From: Pseudoalteromonas nigrifaciens
GTDB taxonomy: Bacteria; Pseudomonadota; Gammaproteobacteria; Enterobacterales; Alteromonadaceae
Reading direction: 5' to 3'
Assembly: GCF_002221505.1 (NCBI RefSeq)
Contig: NZ_CP011037.1
Coordinates: 1 to 64,000, forward strand
DNA: 64,000 nt
Shown in pieces: positions 46,101 through 53,752 of the stretch. Under the pieces are notes generated by a model. The model saw nothing but the letters and a program-made list of their open reading frames with translations. It had not been told where the DNA came from and ran no database searches. Position numbers and translations under genes: made by a program. Each line of letters begins with the position of its first letter. Position 1 is the first letter of the stretch.

Positions 46101-47191
46101 CCGGTGCTACCGCTAATGACCTAGTAATTGTTAGTTATGGCTTATTACCTTTAATAGGGGATCAATTAGCTGCGTACGAATTTGCCAATATTGTACTAGA
46201 CGAAGCACAAGCCATTAAAAATCCATTAAGCCTTCGTGCTAAAGCTGCTTTTGCACTTAATGGCCAGTTTAAAGTTGCGCTTTCGGGCACACCTATCGAA
46301 AATCATTTAGGTGAACTGTGGAGCCTATTTAACTTTTTAATGCCGGGTTTTTTACATTCATTAGCTGAGTTTAAAAAGCGCTTTGGTAATGCCGATAAAA
46401 ACCAGCAGCAGGCTGATACGCTAAAAACATTAATTGCGCCGTTTATTTTACGCCGTAATAAAAAAACGGTACTGACCGAGTTACCCGATAAAACCGAAAT
46501 AAACCTTACTTTTGCGCTCAGCGATAAAGAGCAAGCTCTTTACGAAGCCACTCGCTTAAACGCGCTTGAGCAAGCCAGCCAAGAAGACAGCCAATACATT
46601 ACTATATTGGCGTCATTAACTAAATTGCGCCGCGCGTGTATTGCTCCGCAGTTATTAATTGAAAACAGTAAGTTACCGTCAAGTAAACTCGACACCGCCG
46701 AAGCAATAATTGAAGAATTACTTGAAAATGATCACCAAGCACTTATTTTTAGCCAGTTTGTTGATGTACTTAAATTAGTTGAACAGCGACTAAAAAAACG
46801 CGGTATAGCATATTGTTACCTTGATGGCAGCATGAGCAGCAACAAACGCAAGCAACAGGTTGATAAGTTTCAGGCAGGTGAGGCGCCTTTATTTTTAATT
46901 AGTTTAAAAGCTGGCGGCACCGGGCTTAATTTAACTGCCGCCGACTATGTGCTGCACTTAGATCCTTGGTGGAACCCCGCGGTTGAGCAGCAAGCCTCCG
47001 ACAGAGCGCACCGCTTAGGGCAAACACGCCCTGTAACCGTGTATCGTTTAATTGCGCAAAACACCATAGAAGAAAAAATACTGCAACTGCATGAGCACAA
47101 ACAAGCCCTTGCCGACAAAGTACTCAGCGGCAGCAGCAACACCGGGCAATTATCAAAAGATCAGTTATTGTCTTTGTTGCAAAATCAGTAA
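43136..47191 (+). CDS. Large SNF2-family DEAD/DEAH helicase
   Basis: SNF2 ATPase of 1351 aa. A long N-terminal region (about 1-890) of unknown fold precedes the ATPase core: Walker A DDMGLGKT near 927-934, DEAQ near 1022-1025, SGTPIENHLGELWSLFNFLMPG, and the helicase C domain (SLKAGGTGLNLTAADYVLHLDPWWNPAVEQQASDRAHRLGQ). No SWIM zinc ligands are visible, unlike the helicase at 2802. Monocistronic. Its role, perhaps in transcription recycling or DNA repair, is not known. Confidence 0.88.
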   Translation: MSLSTFAPVTTIDDQKKLCVLLSLLLSSSSYSYQNSPQLFSKLLFNHFINGYSFSLAEVKKITRELEEQSLVWEQPFRQNHKLSIDAIVYAIVSLLEYCPGLIKSFLTQITTIYRFNDSALMFMFELFNSIEKSEGSPLASSAEPEIDHHFINLLAQSKYSKQLWLALPAQWQQICLEHFIRGEFFNLTAEHSWPSIVQSTATTIEPSKRIYLNESLATLLQQPDYNELLIDKSHSNLVIFSQANSLAIDGTHLELALQQFKTGLTLYRKTFVKGSYPCEISGLLYMVCLYASGTEADLKQLKTHKNWYNKQLGELSSTTQAIEFLLLAPEKVISFEQRLLHDTIANLQANPNALAPLFCLLLALIKHGSEEQINALRDNSKLLSQLIHSSQQHQHWLGEQCTHLANWLTHDTPLPDTGLLQHFKRVPQWQRWLNEVSKIDTPTQNERLVWQLDLTHLDLPLIQAKVQKHNSKGEWTKGRKVNIYDLDNAQYRHLLSPADHNLVQVISNHAGFGYSEVQATSAVLQALINFKGLEDIKGNLVTLNKGEFIIEIGQNINDCYQLIIQPKITDIDGDFLLTHSHANSYQVFVVDDKQHKLNSLLAQQPNNLTEEKLPQLNAALEALSEEHYISSSRSEFSAVNNVRQGLVDLAAVIKLTPMGIDVNFYTMPFGVDGPWVEPAIGAITLAYSDNEQADNSVVKRDLKAEKRALKNLLSNLAGVFADQEHPQYNSAHQQFYLPEDISQAIIQLEAAQKDNALVLSWDENAQGMKVANSKHLSLNLNDDNDWLSVSGKLSLPDGQIIALQTLLKAPRRGSIIEFDENNSLLLDQRLTNLLNRLEGMQSKTKNAPDDQLRIANARALPLYHSAAELSDVSFGANWQQRLAKFERPSEPVLPAHLVNILRDYQVVGVKWLMQLANWGLNACLADDMGLGKTLQTLNVLQMRSALGASLVIAPKSVCHNWQVEAARFTPTLNIKTIDNAAATDEVLAGATANDLVIVSYGLLPLIGDQLAAYEFANIVLDEAQAIKNPLSLRAKAAFALNGQFKVALSGTPIENHLGELWSLFNFLMPGFLHSLAEFKKRFGNADKNQQQADTLKTLIAPFILRRNKKTVLTELPDKTEINLTFALSDKEQALYEATRLNALEQASQEDSQYITILASLTKLRRACIAPQLLIENSKLPSSKLDTAEAIIEELLENDHQALIFSQFVDVLKLVEQRLKKRGIAYCYLDGSMSSNKRKQQVDKFQAGEAPLFLISLKAGGTGLNLTAADYVLHLDPWWNPAVEQQASDRAHRLGQTRPVTVYRLIAQNTIEEKILQLHEHKQALADKVLSGSSNTGQLSKDQLLSLLQNQ

Positions 47192-47278
47192 AAATAAAGC
47201 GTTTAGTACTAAGTGCGATTTAAAGTCGCACTTACAATAAAATTTAAGCACAGCCATAGGTTTACTCGAAGTTGCTAA

Positions 47279-47448
47279 GCTTGCTGGCGCGATATTTTCA
47301 ACGAAAATATAATTATTTAAATGTTTGCATTAGATACGCGTAATATGAGTAGACAAAAGCAAACGTACTTGGTTTTACTCGTAGGCAAGCTATGCTTGCT
47401 GGCGCAATATTTTCAACGAAAATATAATTATTTAAATGTTTGCATTAG
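47279..47448. repeat. Two 55-bp direct repeats, 115 bp apart
   Basis: Nearly identical copies at 47279-47333 and 47394-47448, each GCTTGCTGGCGC followed by ATATTTTCAACGAAAATATAATT, which contains the palindrome ATATTTTC-AAC-GAAAATAT. They fill the gap after the helicase gene. Could be paired regulatory or REP-like units; no coding potential. Confidence 0.75.
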
Positions 47449-47473
47449 GTGTGCGCGGCAACAAGCTACTTGC

Positions 47474-48076
47474 CTACAATAATACCTCTGCTACGCGTTT
47501 TTTTAACTCTGGCAGTACCTCCTGTTCAAACCAAGGATTCTTTTTAAGCCAAATATTATTACGCGGGCTGGGGTGTGGTAGTACTAAATGGCTTGGCCAA
47601 TAGTCACGCCACGATTTTACTAACTCAGTAAGCGGTAGCTTTTTAGTGTCGGGTAAATGATAAGCCTGAGCATACTTACCTAGCACAATAGTGAGCTGTA
47701 AATTAGGCAAGGCGGCTAAAAGCTGCGCGCGCCAAGCTGGGGCACATTCTTTACGTGGTGGTAAATCGCCCGACTTGCCTTTACCCGGATAGCAAAACCC
47801 CATAGGTAAAATTGCAATGTTATTGGCATCATAAAACTGATCGTTAGTAAGCCCTAACCACTGCCTTAGGCGTTCACCGCTTTGATCGTTAAACGGTATA
47901 CCGCTTTGGTGTACTTTTATACCGGGCGCTTGGCCTGCAATTAATATTCGGGCGTTAGGGTTAAATTGTATTACGGGGCGCGCTCCTAACGGTAATTGCG
48001 GCTCGCAGATCACGCATTTACTAACTTGAGCTACTAATTCATTCAATTCTATCTTTTTTGACTGTTTTTCACTCAA
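47474..48076 (-). CDS. Uracil-DNA glycosylase-family protein
   Basis: UDG-superfamily protein of 200 aa. Motif 1 reads IAGQAPGIKVHQSGIPFNDQSG and motif 2 LVLPHPSPRNNIW, with a Cys pair (CVICEP) in the N-terminus. The water-activating residue of family 1 is not evident, so it fits the small uncharacterised family often annotated just as uracil-DNA glycosylase family. Activity is uncertain. Confidence 0.85.
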   Translation of the reverse strand: MSEKQSKKIELNELVAQVSKCVICEPQLPLGARPVIQFNPNARILIAGQAPGIKVHQSGIPFNDQSGERLRQWLGLTNDQFYDANNIAILPMGFCYPGKGKSGDLPPRKECAPAWRAQLLAALPNLQLTIVLGKYAQAYHLPDTKKLPLTELVKSWRDYWPSHLVLPHPSPRNNIWLKKNPWFEQEVLPELKKRVAEVLL

Positions 48077-48150
48077 ATTTAGGCCTCTATTCGTTATTTG
48101 TGGTATTGAGTTGGTAAAAAATCGGTTTATTTTAGCGTGCCTAACTACTA

Positions 48151-48169
48151 GTTAGTATAATAGTGATCT
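48151..48169 (+). repeat. Distant parS-like site 6
   Basis: GTTAGTATAATAGTGATCT, in the gap between two convergent-side genes; matches the cluster behind parB. Confidence 0.6.
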
Positions 48170-48202
48170 ATTACTGGTTATGCACTTAACCTATTATATA
48201 AC

Positions 48203-48562
48203 CTAGTGTTTTTCAGCCCATACTGCAAACTCATTACCGCTTGGCTCGGTAAAATGAAACCTACAACCGCCAGGAAATTCAAAAATAGGTTTAATTACTT
48301 TACCGCCGTATAAGGTTACTTTTCTTTGTGTTGCATGAATATCGCTGCTGTAAAAAACCAATAGCGCCCCACCCTCTTCAGTACTCGATTTTAACGGCGA
48401 TTGGTAAAACCCACCATTAAGCTCTTGCCCGCTAAAAGCCGTGTAGTCTGGGCCGTAGTCGGTAAATTGCCAATTAAAAACTTGGCTAAAAAACGCTTTA
48501 GTTGCGGTTAAATTAGCGGCTGGAAACTCTACATAGTTTAGCTTTTCGTGATTATTCATCAT
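48203..48562 (-). CDS. VOC-family (glyoxalase-like) protein
   Basis: Single-module vicinal-oxygen-chelate protein of about 120 aa: KLNYVEFPAANLTATKAFFSQVFNWQFTDYG, ELNGGFYQ, and FPGGCRFHFTEPSGNEFAVWAE with the terminal Glu ligand. The frame opens at 48619, but ATG 48562 (or the next ATG) directly precedes the conserved part. Substrate unknown. Both flanking gaps contain parS-like sites. Confidence 0.82.
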   Translation of the reverse strand: MMNNHEKLNYVEFPAANLTATKAFFSQVFNWQFTDYGPDYTAFSGQELNGGFYQSPLKSSTEEGGALLVFYSSDIHATQRKVTLYGGKVIKPIFEFPGGCRFHFTEPSGNEFAVWAEKH

Positions 48563-48641
48563 TATTCTACTTACTATTTTTAAAGGGTAAATTAACCATA
48601 AACCTAAGTTAACTACCAAGCAAGGCGCTTAAGCGTATTTG

Positions 48642-48660
48642 GGATCAATATTATACTAAG
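48642..48660 (-). repeat. Distant parS-like site 7
   Basis: On the - strand CTTAGTATAATATTGATCC, upstream of the VOC gene. Confidence 0.6.
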
Positions 48661-48679
48661 TTAAAGTTAATTTACACAT

Positions 48680-48698
48680 GCAAATAGGAATCACTATC
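48680..48698 (+). promoter_or_regulatory. Possible Fur box
   Basis: GCAAATAGGAATCACTATC matches 13 of 19 positions of the consensus Fur box and lies 66 bp before an iron-uptake-type operon. Weak alone, supported by context. Confidence 0.35.
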
Positions 48699-48763
48699 TT
48701 TTGTATTCATAAACTATATAATAGCACTTTTATTTTTCGCCATATTTAAGGGATTGACTCATT

Positions 48764-49117
48764 ATGCAGGCTTCATCACTTAGTTTAGGGTCAACTAAGC
48801 TGCTTTTATTAAAGCCGCTTTTGATATTTCAGCACATAAGCCATTTTAGTTATGCTTTTAAAGTGTGTTTACGCTTTTTAATTGCCATTGTCGGTGGCTA
48901 CTTTTTTACCGCGGTGAGCTGTTCGCTACTGAGCGCTATTTTGCCACTAAATAAAGCGGATGCAGTTTTGATGAGCGTGTCGTTAAGTATTTTAATTTAT
49001 ACGCTGGTATTTATTTACGCTTTTTATGTTAAGTCATTAAAAACAGTATGGATCAGTATTTTACTAGCTACTGCAGCACAATTAATTTTATTAGCACTAA
49101 TAAAGGGTTGGGTATGA
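48764..49117 (+). CDS. DUF3649-type small membrane protein
   Basis: Protein of 117 aa with three or four helices (FLIAIVGGYFFTAVSCSLLSAILPLNKADAVLMSVSLSILIYTLVFIYAF). It resembles the DUF3649 proteins found ahead of PepSY membrane proteins in siderophore-uptake operons. AAGGGA precedes the ATG. Overlaps the next gene by 4 bp. Confidence 0.75.
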   Translation: MQASSLSLGSTKLLLLKPLLIFQHISHFSYAFKVCLRFLIAIVGGYFFTAVSCSLLSAILPLNKADAVLMSVSLSILIYTLVFIYAFYVKSLKTVWISILLATAAQLILLALIKGWV

Positions 49118-50715
49118 AGGATAGTTTTTTTCGTTCAATGACCTGGTTACATACCTGGGTTGGGCTATTAGTGTGTTGGTTACTTTATTTGATCTTTTTT
49201 TCTGGTACGTTGAGCTTTTTTAGAGACGAAATGAGTTTATGGAATCAGCCCGAAATTCATAATATTCAAGCACAATCTGATCGTATAAGTGCCCAAAAAC
49301 AGCAAATAATTACAGGTTTTGATTACTTAAACGCTCAAGCAAGCAATGCCCCAAATTGGCGTATAACACTTCCTGAACAACGCGTACCTTACTTAACCTA
49401 CGGCTTTGCAAAACCTAAAGAGCCGGGCCAGCGTAGAAGTAAATTTGAAGACACGCAATTAGATCCAAATACTATGCAGCCGCTTGCATCTTTTAGAGAA
49501 ACCAAAGGCGGTAACTTTTTTTATCGCCTGCATTTTGATTTACATTACATAGATGTTATTACAGCGCGCTGGATTGTGTGTTTTGCAAGTTTATTTATGC
49601 TGATTGCCATTGTGTCGGGGGTGGTGATCCACAAGCGTATTTTTAAAGATATGTTTACCTTTAGGCGCAATAAAGGCAGCCGTACATGGCTCGACGCTCA
49701 TAATATAAGCTCAGTATTAGCCCTGCCCTTTCATTTAATGATTACCTACACTGGGTTAATTACCTTAATCTTTATGCTGTTTCCTTACCCGGCAGAAACT
49801 AGTTACGACAAAGGTATGCGAGACTTTTTTAATGATGTTACCCCGCGTAATAATGTAACTGACAAAGCGCAGGGTGCAGCGCCTATGGTAAAAGTAAATA
49901 GCATTTTAGATCAACTTTATACTAAGTGGCCAAATGCTGATATTCGCCGTGTACAGGTAAGTAATCCTAATATGGCAGCATCAACTATCACTGTACTAGT
50001 TAGCCCACAAAAAGCATTTCGTGACCAAACGCCGCGGTTAATATTTAGTGGCGCCACAGGGGAGTTAGTAGCCCAAACCGATGAAGAACTAAGTGCAGGC
50101 AAAGCGCTTTATGAATCGTTAAACTCAATGCATACCGGGCGCTTAGCCGAACCATTACTTCGTTGGCTCTACTTTTTAGGAGGTATTGCGGGTTTTGTAA
50201 TGATTGCCTCTGGCTGCATTATGTGGGCAAAACGTTTACGTGAGCGAATGAAAAAAAATGCTCACCCATCGTTTGGCTTAAAATTAGTAGAAGGATTAAA
50301 CCTAACTACTTTAATGGGGCTTCCATTAGCTACCTGTGCGTTTTTTATTGCTAATAGAGTACTTAGCCTACAAGTTGCCGGGCGTGCTGATAAAGAAGTG
50401 TTGGCGTTCTTTTTAACCTGGCTTGTGGTGGCTATTGTAGCGCTTATAAAGCGTGATAGAGTGCAATGGCGAGTTATGGCGGCAATAAATGGTTTAGCCT
50501 GTTTAGCAGTGCCTGTAATTAATGCGCTAACAACTAACGGTAATATAGTTAGTTATTTAATAAATAAACAGTGGGCGTTATTCACCTTTGATGCGCTGTT
50601 TATACTCTCAGGCATATTGTTTTTTATACAAACCGAAAAATTACGTACTGCCAAGCCAACTACAAAAGCGATAAAAAAAAATACTAGTTCTGACTTAAAA
50701 GGACAAAAAGCATGA
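49114..50715 (+). CDS. PepSY-associated membrane protein (iron-uptake type)
   Basis: PepSY-TM (PiuB-like) protein of about 533 aa: four N-terminal and C-terminal helices around periplasmic PepSY parts, with the hallmark MTWLHTWVGLLVCWLLYLIFFSGTLSFFRDEM and HFDLHYIDVITARWIVCFASLFMLIAIVSGVVIHKRIFKDMF. His residues in the helices suggest heme binding and a ferric-siderophore reductase role (inference from relatives). The ATG at 49114 overlaps the previous stop and is preferred over an upstream start at 49048. Confidence 0.88.
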   Translation: MKDSFFRSMTWLHTWVGLLVCWLLYLIFFSGTLSFFRDEMSLWNQPEIHNIQAQSDRISAQKQQIITGFDYLNAQASNAPNWRITLPEQRVPYLTYGFAKPKEPGQRRSKFEDTQLDPNTMQPLASFRETKGGNFFYRLHFDLHYIDVITARWIVCFASLFMLIAIVSGVVIHKRIFKDMFTFRRNKGSRTWLDAHNISSVLALPFHLMITYTGLITLIFMLFPYPAETSYDKGMRDFFNDVTPRNNVTDKAQGAAPMVKVNSILDQLYTKWPNADIRRVQVSNPNMAASTITVLVSPQKAFRDQTPRLIFSGATGELVAQTDEELSAGKALYESLNSMHTGRLAEPLLRWLYFLGGIAGFVMIASGCIMWAKRLRERMKKNAHPSFGLKLVEGLNLTTLMGLPLATCAFFIANRVLSLQVAGRADKEVLAFFLTWLVVAIVALIKRDRVQWRVMAAINGLACLAVPVINALTTNGNIVSYLINKQWALFTFDALFILSGILFFIQTEKLRTAKPTTKAIKKNTSSDLKGQKA

Positions 50716-51047
50716 TGGAGTTATTACAATTTAGCCTCTGTTTGCTGGCTTTTAACGCGTTTGCGTTGGCTAAATTTAATCATTTTAAAGATGTTTTTAA
50801 AAAACGGCCGACTAATTTGCAAAGAAAATACCTCCTAGTTACCGCTTGGATCAGTATTTTACTAAGTCTGCTCCTTTGTGTGAATGATCAAAGCGGGTAT
50901 GGTGCGTTGCTTTTTTGTGGTTATATGTCGCTAAGTACTTTAATTATAATGGTTTTTTATAATTTTATAACTCAGCTTGTTAAAGTTTTTAGTGTGTTAA
51001 ATTTGGTTGTAACAGCCTTAACTACTCTACTTTTAGTATTAAACTAG
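50712..51047 (+). CDS. DUF3325-type small membrane protein
   Basis: Protein of 111 aa with three or four helices, third gene of the operon and overlapping the PepSY gene by 4 bp. DUF3325 proteins regularly follow PepSY-TM genes in iron uptake clusters. AGGACAAAAAGC precedes the ATG. No TonB receptor gene is nearby in this window. Confidence 0.75.
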   Translation: MMELLQFSLCLLAFNAFALAKFNHFKDVFKKRPTNLQRKYLLVTAWISILLSLLLCVNDQSGYGALLFCGYMSLSTLIIMVFYNFITQLVKVFSVLNLVVTALTTLLLVLN

Positions 51048-51052
51048 GCTAA

Positions 51053-51071
51053 GTTAGTAAAATACTGATCT
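51053..51071 (+). repeat. Distant parS-like site 8
   Basis: GTTAGTAAAATACTGATCT, six bases after the DUF3325 stop codon, is the closest match to the consensus of the cluster behind parB although 48 kb away. Confidence 0.65.
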
Positions 51072-51100
51072 GCTAATGTAGTTTTAAATAAGTAGTAAAT

Positions 51101-51137
51101 AACTAAAATGGGAAGCTCATTGCTTGCCATTTTAGTT
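51101..51137. terminator. Hairpin, probable terminator of the iron operon
   Basis: AACTAAAATGG...CCATTTTAGTT, 16-bp stem with one mismatch and a 5-nt loop; only AT-rich sequence rather than a clean T-run follows. Confidence 0.5.
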
Positions 51138-51193
51138 ATTGCGAGCATTAAGTTTAAATAGTTATTACAATTGCTCTAGCGGTAAATATTTAC

Positions 51194-51210
51194 TGTAAAC
51201 CCCCTTTACA
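51194..51210. repeat. Dispersed 17-bp palindrome copy 5
   Basis: TGTAAACCCCCTTTACA, ending next to the lipocalin stop codon. Confidence 0.7.
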
Positions 51211-51211
51211 T

Positions 51212-51736
51212 TTATTTTTGCTTAACCCAAATAATTTGCTCAGTTGCAAAGCCTAAGTCTTTAACTGTTTTTAAAAAGTGCTCTTTTAACTCATCGCCTA
51301 CCTGTGGCGTACGTGATAAAAACCATAAGTAATCTTTGTTATAACTCGTTATAAATGCATATTGGTAATCAGCTTGCTCAAGTTCAAAAATAACGTAAGC
51401 CCCATAAAATGGACCAAAAAACGATACTTTAAAATGTCCTATGTCAGAATCCCCCACAAATTTTGCAAGGCCTTGAGCATTCTTCCATTGTTGTTCTTTA
51501 GTAATATAGCCCTTATTAATTACCTTTACAGTGCCATCGTCATTAATAGTATAGTTAGCAGTAACCTGCTCCATACCCTCTTCGAACGAATGATTTAGCC
51601 GTGCTATTTCGTACCATTTACCTTGATATTTTTGTAAGTCAAAGTTTTTAACCGCAGTGATCCCTTCTGGCGGACTAGTACATGCACTGAGTGAAAATAG
51701 TGTAATGGTGAGTAAAAAATATTTTATTTTGTTCAT
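51212..51736 (-). CDS. blc: Bacterial lipocalin (Blc type)
   Basis: Outer membrane lipocalin of 174 aa. A lipobox signal (LFSLSAC) is followed by the lipocalin motif 1 QGKWYEIARLNHSFEEGM, then YITKEQQWKNAQGLAKF and a C-terminal region FITSYNKDYLWFLSRTPQV. Such proteins bind lysophospholipids. Single gene with a GGAGC Shine-Dalgarno. Confidence 0.93.
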   Translation of the reverse strand: MNKIKYFLLTITLFSLSACTSPPEGITAVKNFDLQKYQGKWYEIARLNHSFEEGMEQVTANYTINDDGTVKVINKGYITKEQQWKNAQGLAKFVGDSDIGHFKVSFFGPFYGAYVIFELEQADYQYAFITSYNKDYLWFLSRTPQVGDELKEHFLKTVKDLGFATEQIIWVKQK

Positions 51737-51855
51737 TTAAGCTCCTTTTTGAGTGGTTATTAATATTACGTAATAGCTATAATAAAGTTTGCTAGCCGAT
51801 TAAAAAAAATTGCTATAGGATCAATTAAATACTAGAGCAATTTAAAGATTTAATC

Positions 51856-52311
51856 ATGAAAATTTGGGTAGATGCAGACGCGTGTCCAGTGGTTATCAAA
51901 GAAATACTTTTTAGGGCCGCTGAGCGCACACAAACCGAAACCATATTAGTGGCTAATCATGCCATGCGTATCCCGCCATCAAAATATATTAGCCGCTTAC
52001 AAGTGTCTTCGGGTTTTGATGTTGCTGATGACGAAATAGTAAAACGTATTGCTAAAGGTGACTTAGTGATCACCGGCGATATTCCACTGGCCAGTGAAGT
52101 AATAGACAACGGCGGGCAAGCACTCAACCCGCGTGGCGAGCTTTATACTACTGAGAATATTCGCTCAATACTTAATGTACGCGACTTTATGGATACCATG
52201 CGCTCGAGCGGCGTAGAAATGAGTGGCGGGCCGCCGCCGCTTAGCCAAACCGATCGCCAAAACTTTGCTAATAATCTCGATCGTATTTTAGCGCAAAATA
52301 AGGCAGGCTAA
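51856..52311 (+). CDS. YaiI/YqxD (UPF0178) family protein
   Basis: UPF0178 protein of 151 aa with the PIN-like signature [24 protein letters not shown] and [16 protein letters not shown]. Complete. The biochemical role is unknown although the fold resembles PIN nucleases. A degenerate parS-like sequence (51818-51836) precedes it. The next gene begins one base after its stop. Confidence 0.92.
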   Translation: MKIWVDADACPVVIKEILFRAAERTQTETILVANHAMRIPPSKYISRLQVSSGFDVADDEIVKRIAKGDLVITGDIPLASEVIDNGGQALNPRGELYTTENIRSILNVRDFMDTMRSSGVEMSGGPPPLSQTDRQNFANNLDRILAQNKAG

Positions 52312-52312
52312 T

Positions 52313-52876
52313 TTGAGCAAGCAGTTAATTGGTTTAGGTGACGAGCAATTTAACGTGGCGGTGTATGTAGCAAAGGCCCCGCCAATGCCCTACTTCGAAA
52401 CGCTCAACAGCCTAGAGCCCGTTATTAATGAGCAAATAAATACTATAAACCAACATTGCGGTAATGGTTGGCGTAAAGTATTTAACGTATACGCTAAAGT
52501 ATTGTTTGCCCTGCCTAGTGAGCATTACTCATTTGCAAAACAAGCACCTACTTGGCAGCAATATCGCGATGAATTTTTACTTCAAAAAAACAGTAAAACC
52601 GCCCTACTGTTTAGCGCGCCTAATCTTACTATTACTTCTGCAGATAAAGCTTCTAGCAATAAAAACCAACTGCACATAATTGCCGGGCGCACCCACGCTA
52701 AAAATTTACTCCAACACGGTAAATTACAAACGCAGTTTGATTGGCTCGATGACGAGTTTGCAATAGACGCTATTAATAATATTATTGTGTGCCCGTATTT
52801 TGATTACAGGCAACTAAGTAATATAAAAATAGCGAGGCTTAGCGAGCTTGTCGCGCAACTTAAAAGTAGTTTATGA
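52313..52876 (+). CDS. Conserved hypothetical protein (DUF6942-like)
   Basis: Protein of 187 aa with no recognised catalytic motif; LHIIAGRTHAKNLL and NIIVCPYFDYRQLSNIKIARLSELV look conserved. It begins with TTG, directly after the upstream stop; GGCAGG supplies a Shine-Dalgarno and no in-frame ATG occurs near. Shares an operon with the UPF0178 gene. The DUF name is tentative. Confidence 0.65.
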   Translation: MSKQLIGLGDEQFNVAVYVAKAPPMPYFETLNSLEPVINEQINTINQHCGNGWRKVFNVYAKVLFALPSEHYSFAKQAPTWQQYRDEFLLQKNSKTALLFSAPNLTITSADKASSNKNQLHIIAGRTHAKNLLQHGKLQTQFDWLDDEFAIDAINNIIVCPYFDYRQLSNIKIARLSELVAQLKSSL

Positions 52877-52915
52877 GCGCTACAAACAATTCAAAAAATA
52901 GTACAAGGAACAGTT

Positions 52916-53308
52916 ATGGCCGGAATTTTAGCTATAAACGAATTATTAAAATCAATGCAGCCTGTGCTTAATCAAGGCGAATATATATTTTGCTGTTTGG
53001 CAGGCTCACTTGCCGATTATGTTCATTTAAACCCACTTGCTACTTACGCTGAAGAAGAAGGGCTAACCCTTATTTTGAAAGCTGAAACTGCCGATAAAGC
53101 AGGAATTACTTACGAGGGAAAATATAGTTTAATTACTCTTAACGTACATTCCAGCCTTGAGGCTGTAGGCTTAACAGCGGCAGTATCTGCCAAACTGACA
53201 GAGCATGGCATTAGCGCTAATGTGGTAGCTGCGTTTTATCACGACCATATTTTTGTACAAGCAGATAAAGCCCACGCAGCGTTAAATGCGCTGAAAGAGA
53301 TTGGTTAG
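52916..53308 (+). CDS. ACT-domain protein (DUF2241 type)
   Basis: Protein of 130 aa with two ACT-like halves (residues about 3-60 and 66-130): ITLNVHSSLEAVGLTAAVSAKLTEHGISANVVAAFYHDHIFVQ is the typical second half. Likely an amino-acid-binding regulatory domain; no partner is obvious. Third gene of the small operon, 39 bp after the previous. Confidence 0.85.
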   Translation: MAGILAINELLKSMQPVLNQGEYIFCCLAGSLADYVHLNPLATYAEEEGLTLILKAETADKAGITYEGKYSLITLNVHSSLEAVGLTAAVSAKLTEHGISANVVAAFYHDHIFVQADKAHAALNALKEIG

Positions 53309-53464
53309 ACTAGCTTGGCTTTAAATGTTAAATGAGAGCTATTTTAAGGTGATATACAATGATCTGAGTGATGGTGGCATTCGTTCTTCGGGTGGCGCTT
53401 CGCTTAACTGACCTGCGTTTTGTAACTTTCTTATGTTAAAGCTTTTAAAAGCGACGCTAACAAA

Positions 53465-53750
53465 TTCTTTAAGATGACACCCACCCTAATATTTGCAATA
53501 TCAGCATGATTAACTAAGCTCTGGCTAGAATTCTTTAAATAGACACCCACCCTAATATTTGTAATATCAGTGTAATTAACTATGCTCTTTTTAGAAAACT
53601 CTTTAAGATGACACCCATTTTAATATTTGTAATATCAGCATGATTAACTAAGCTCTGGCTAGAATTCTTTAAACAAACACCCATCTTAATATTTGTAATA
53701 TCAGTGTAATTAACTATGCTCTTTTTAGTGCAATAATTAAGCAGGGTGTC
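53465..53750. repeat. Four tandem REP-like units before the RAYT gene
   Basis: Four units with a period of 66-68 bp; the ACACCC cores start at 53477, 53543, 53611 and 53677. Each reads CTTTAA-N5-ACACCCA followed by TAATATTTGTAATATCAG and ATTAACTA-GCTCT. An inverted GGGTGTC lies at 53744-53750, directly before the ATG, so the array ends in a pair of opposite cores. Gap content is otherwise non-coding. Confidence 0.8.
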
Positions 53751-53752
53751 AC

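Noticed and set aside
49048..49113. Upstream start of the PepSY-type gene
   Set aside because: It would overlap the DUF3649 gene by 70 bp; the ATGA overlap at 49114 gives the membrane-helix start seen in the family.
51818..51836. Another parS-like sequence before the UPF0178 gene
   Set aside because: About 15 of 19 positions match, with mismatches in the TTAGT half; too weak to list as a site.
53465..53750. Tandem 66-68-bp repeats that could suggest a CRISPR array
   Set aside because: The whole unit is repeated, there are no unique spacers, no cas genes are near, and the ACACCC cores fit the adjacent RAYT transposase.
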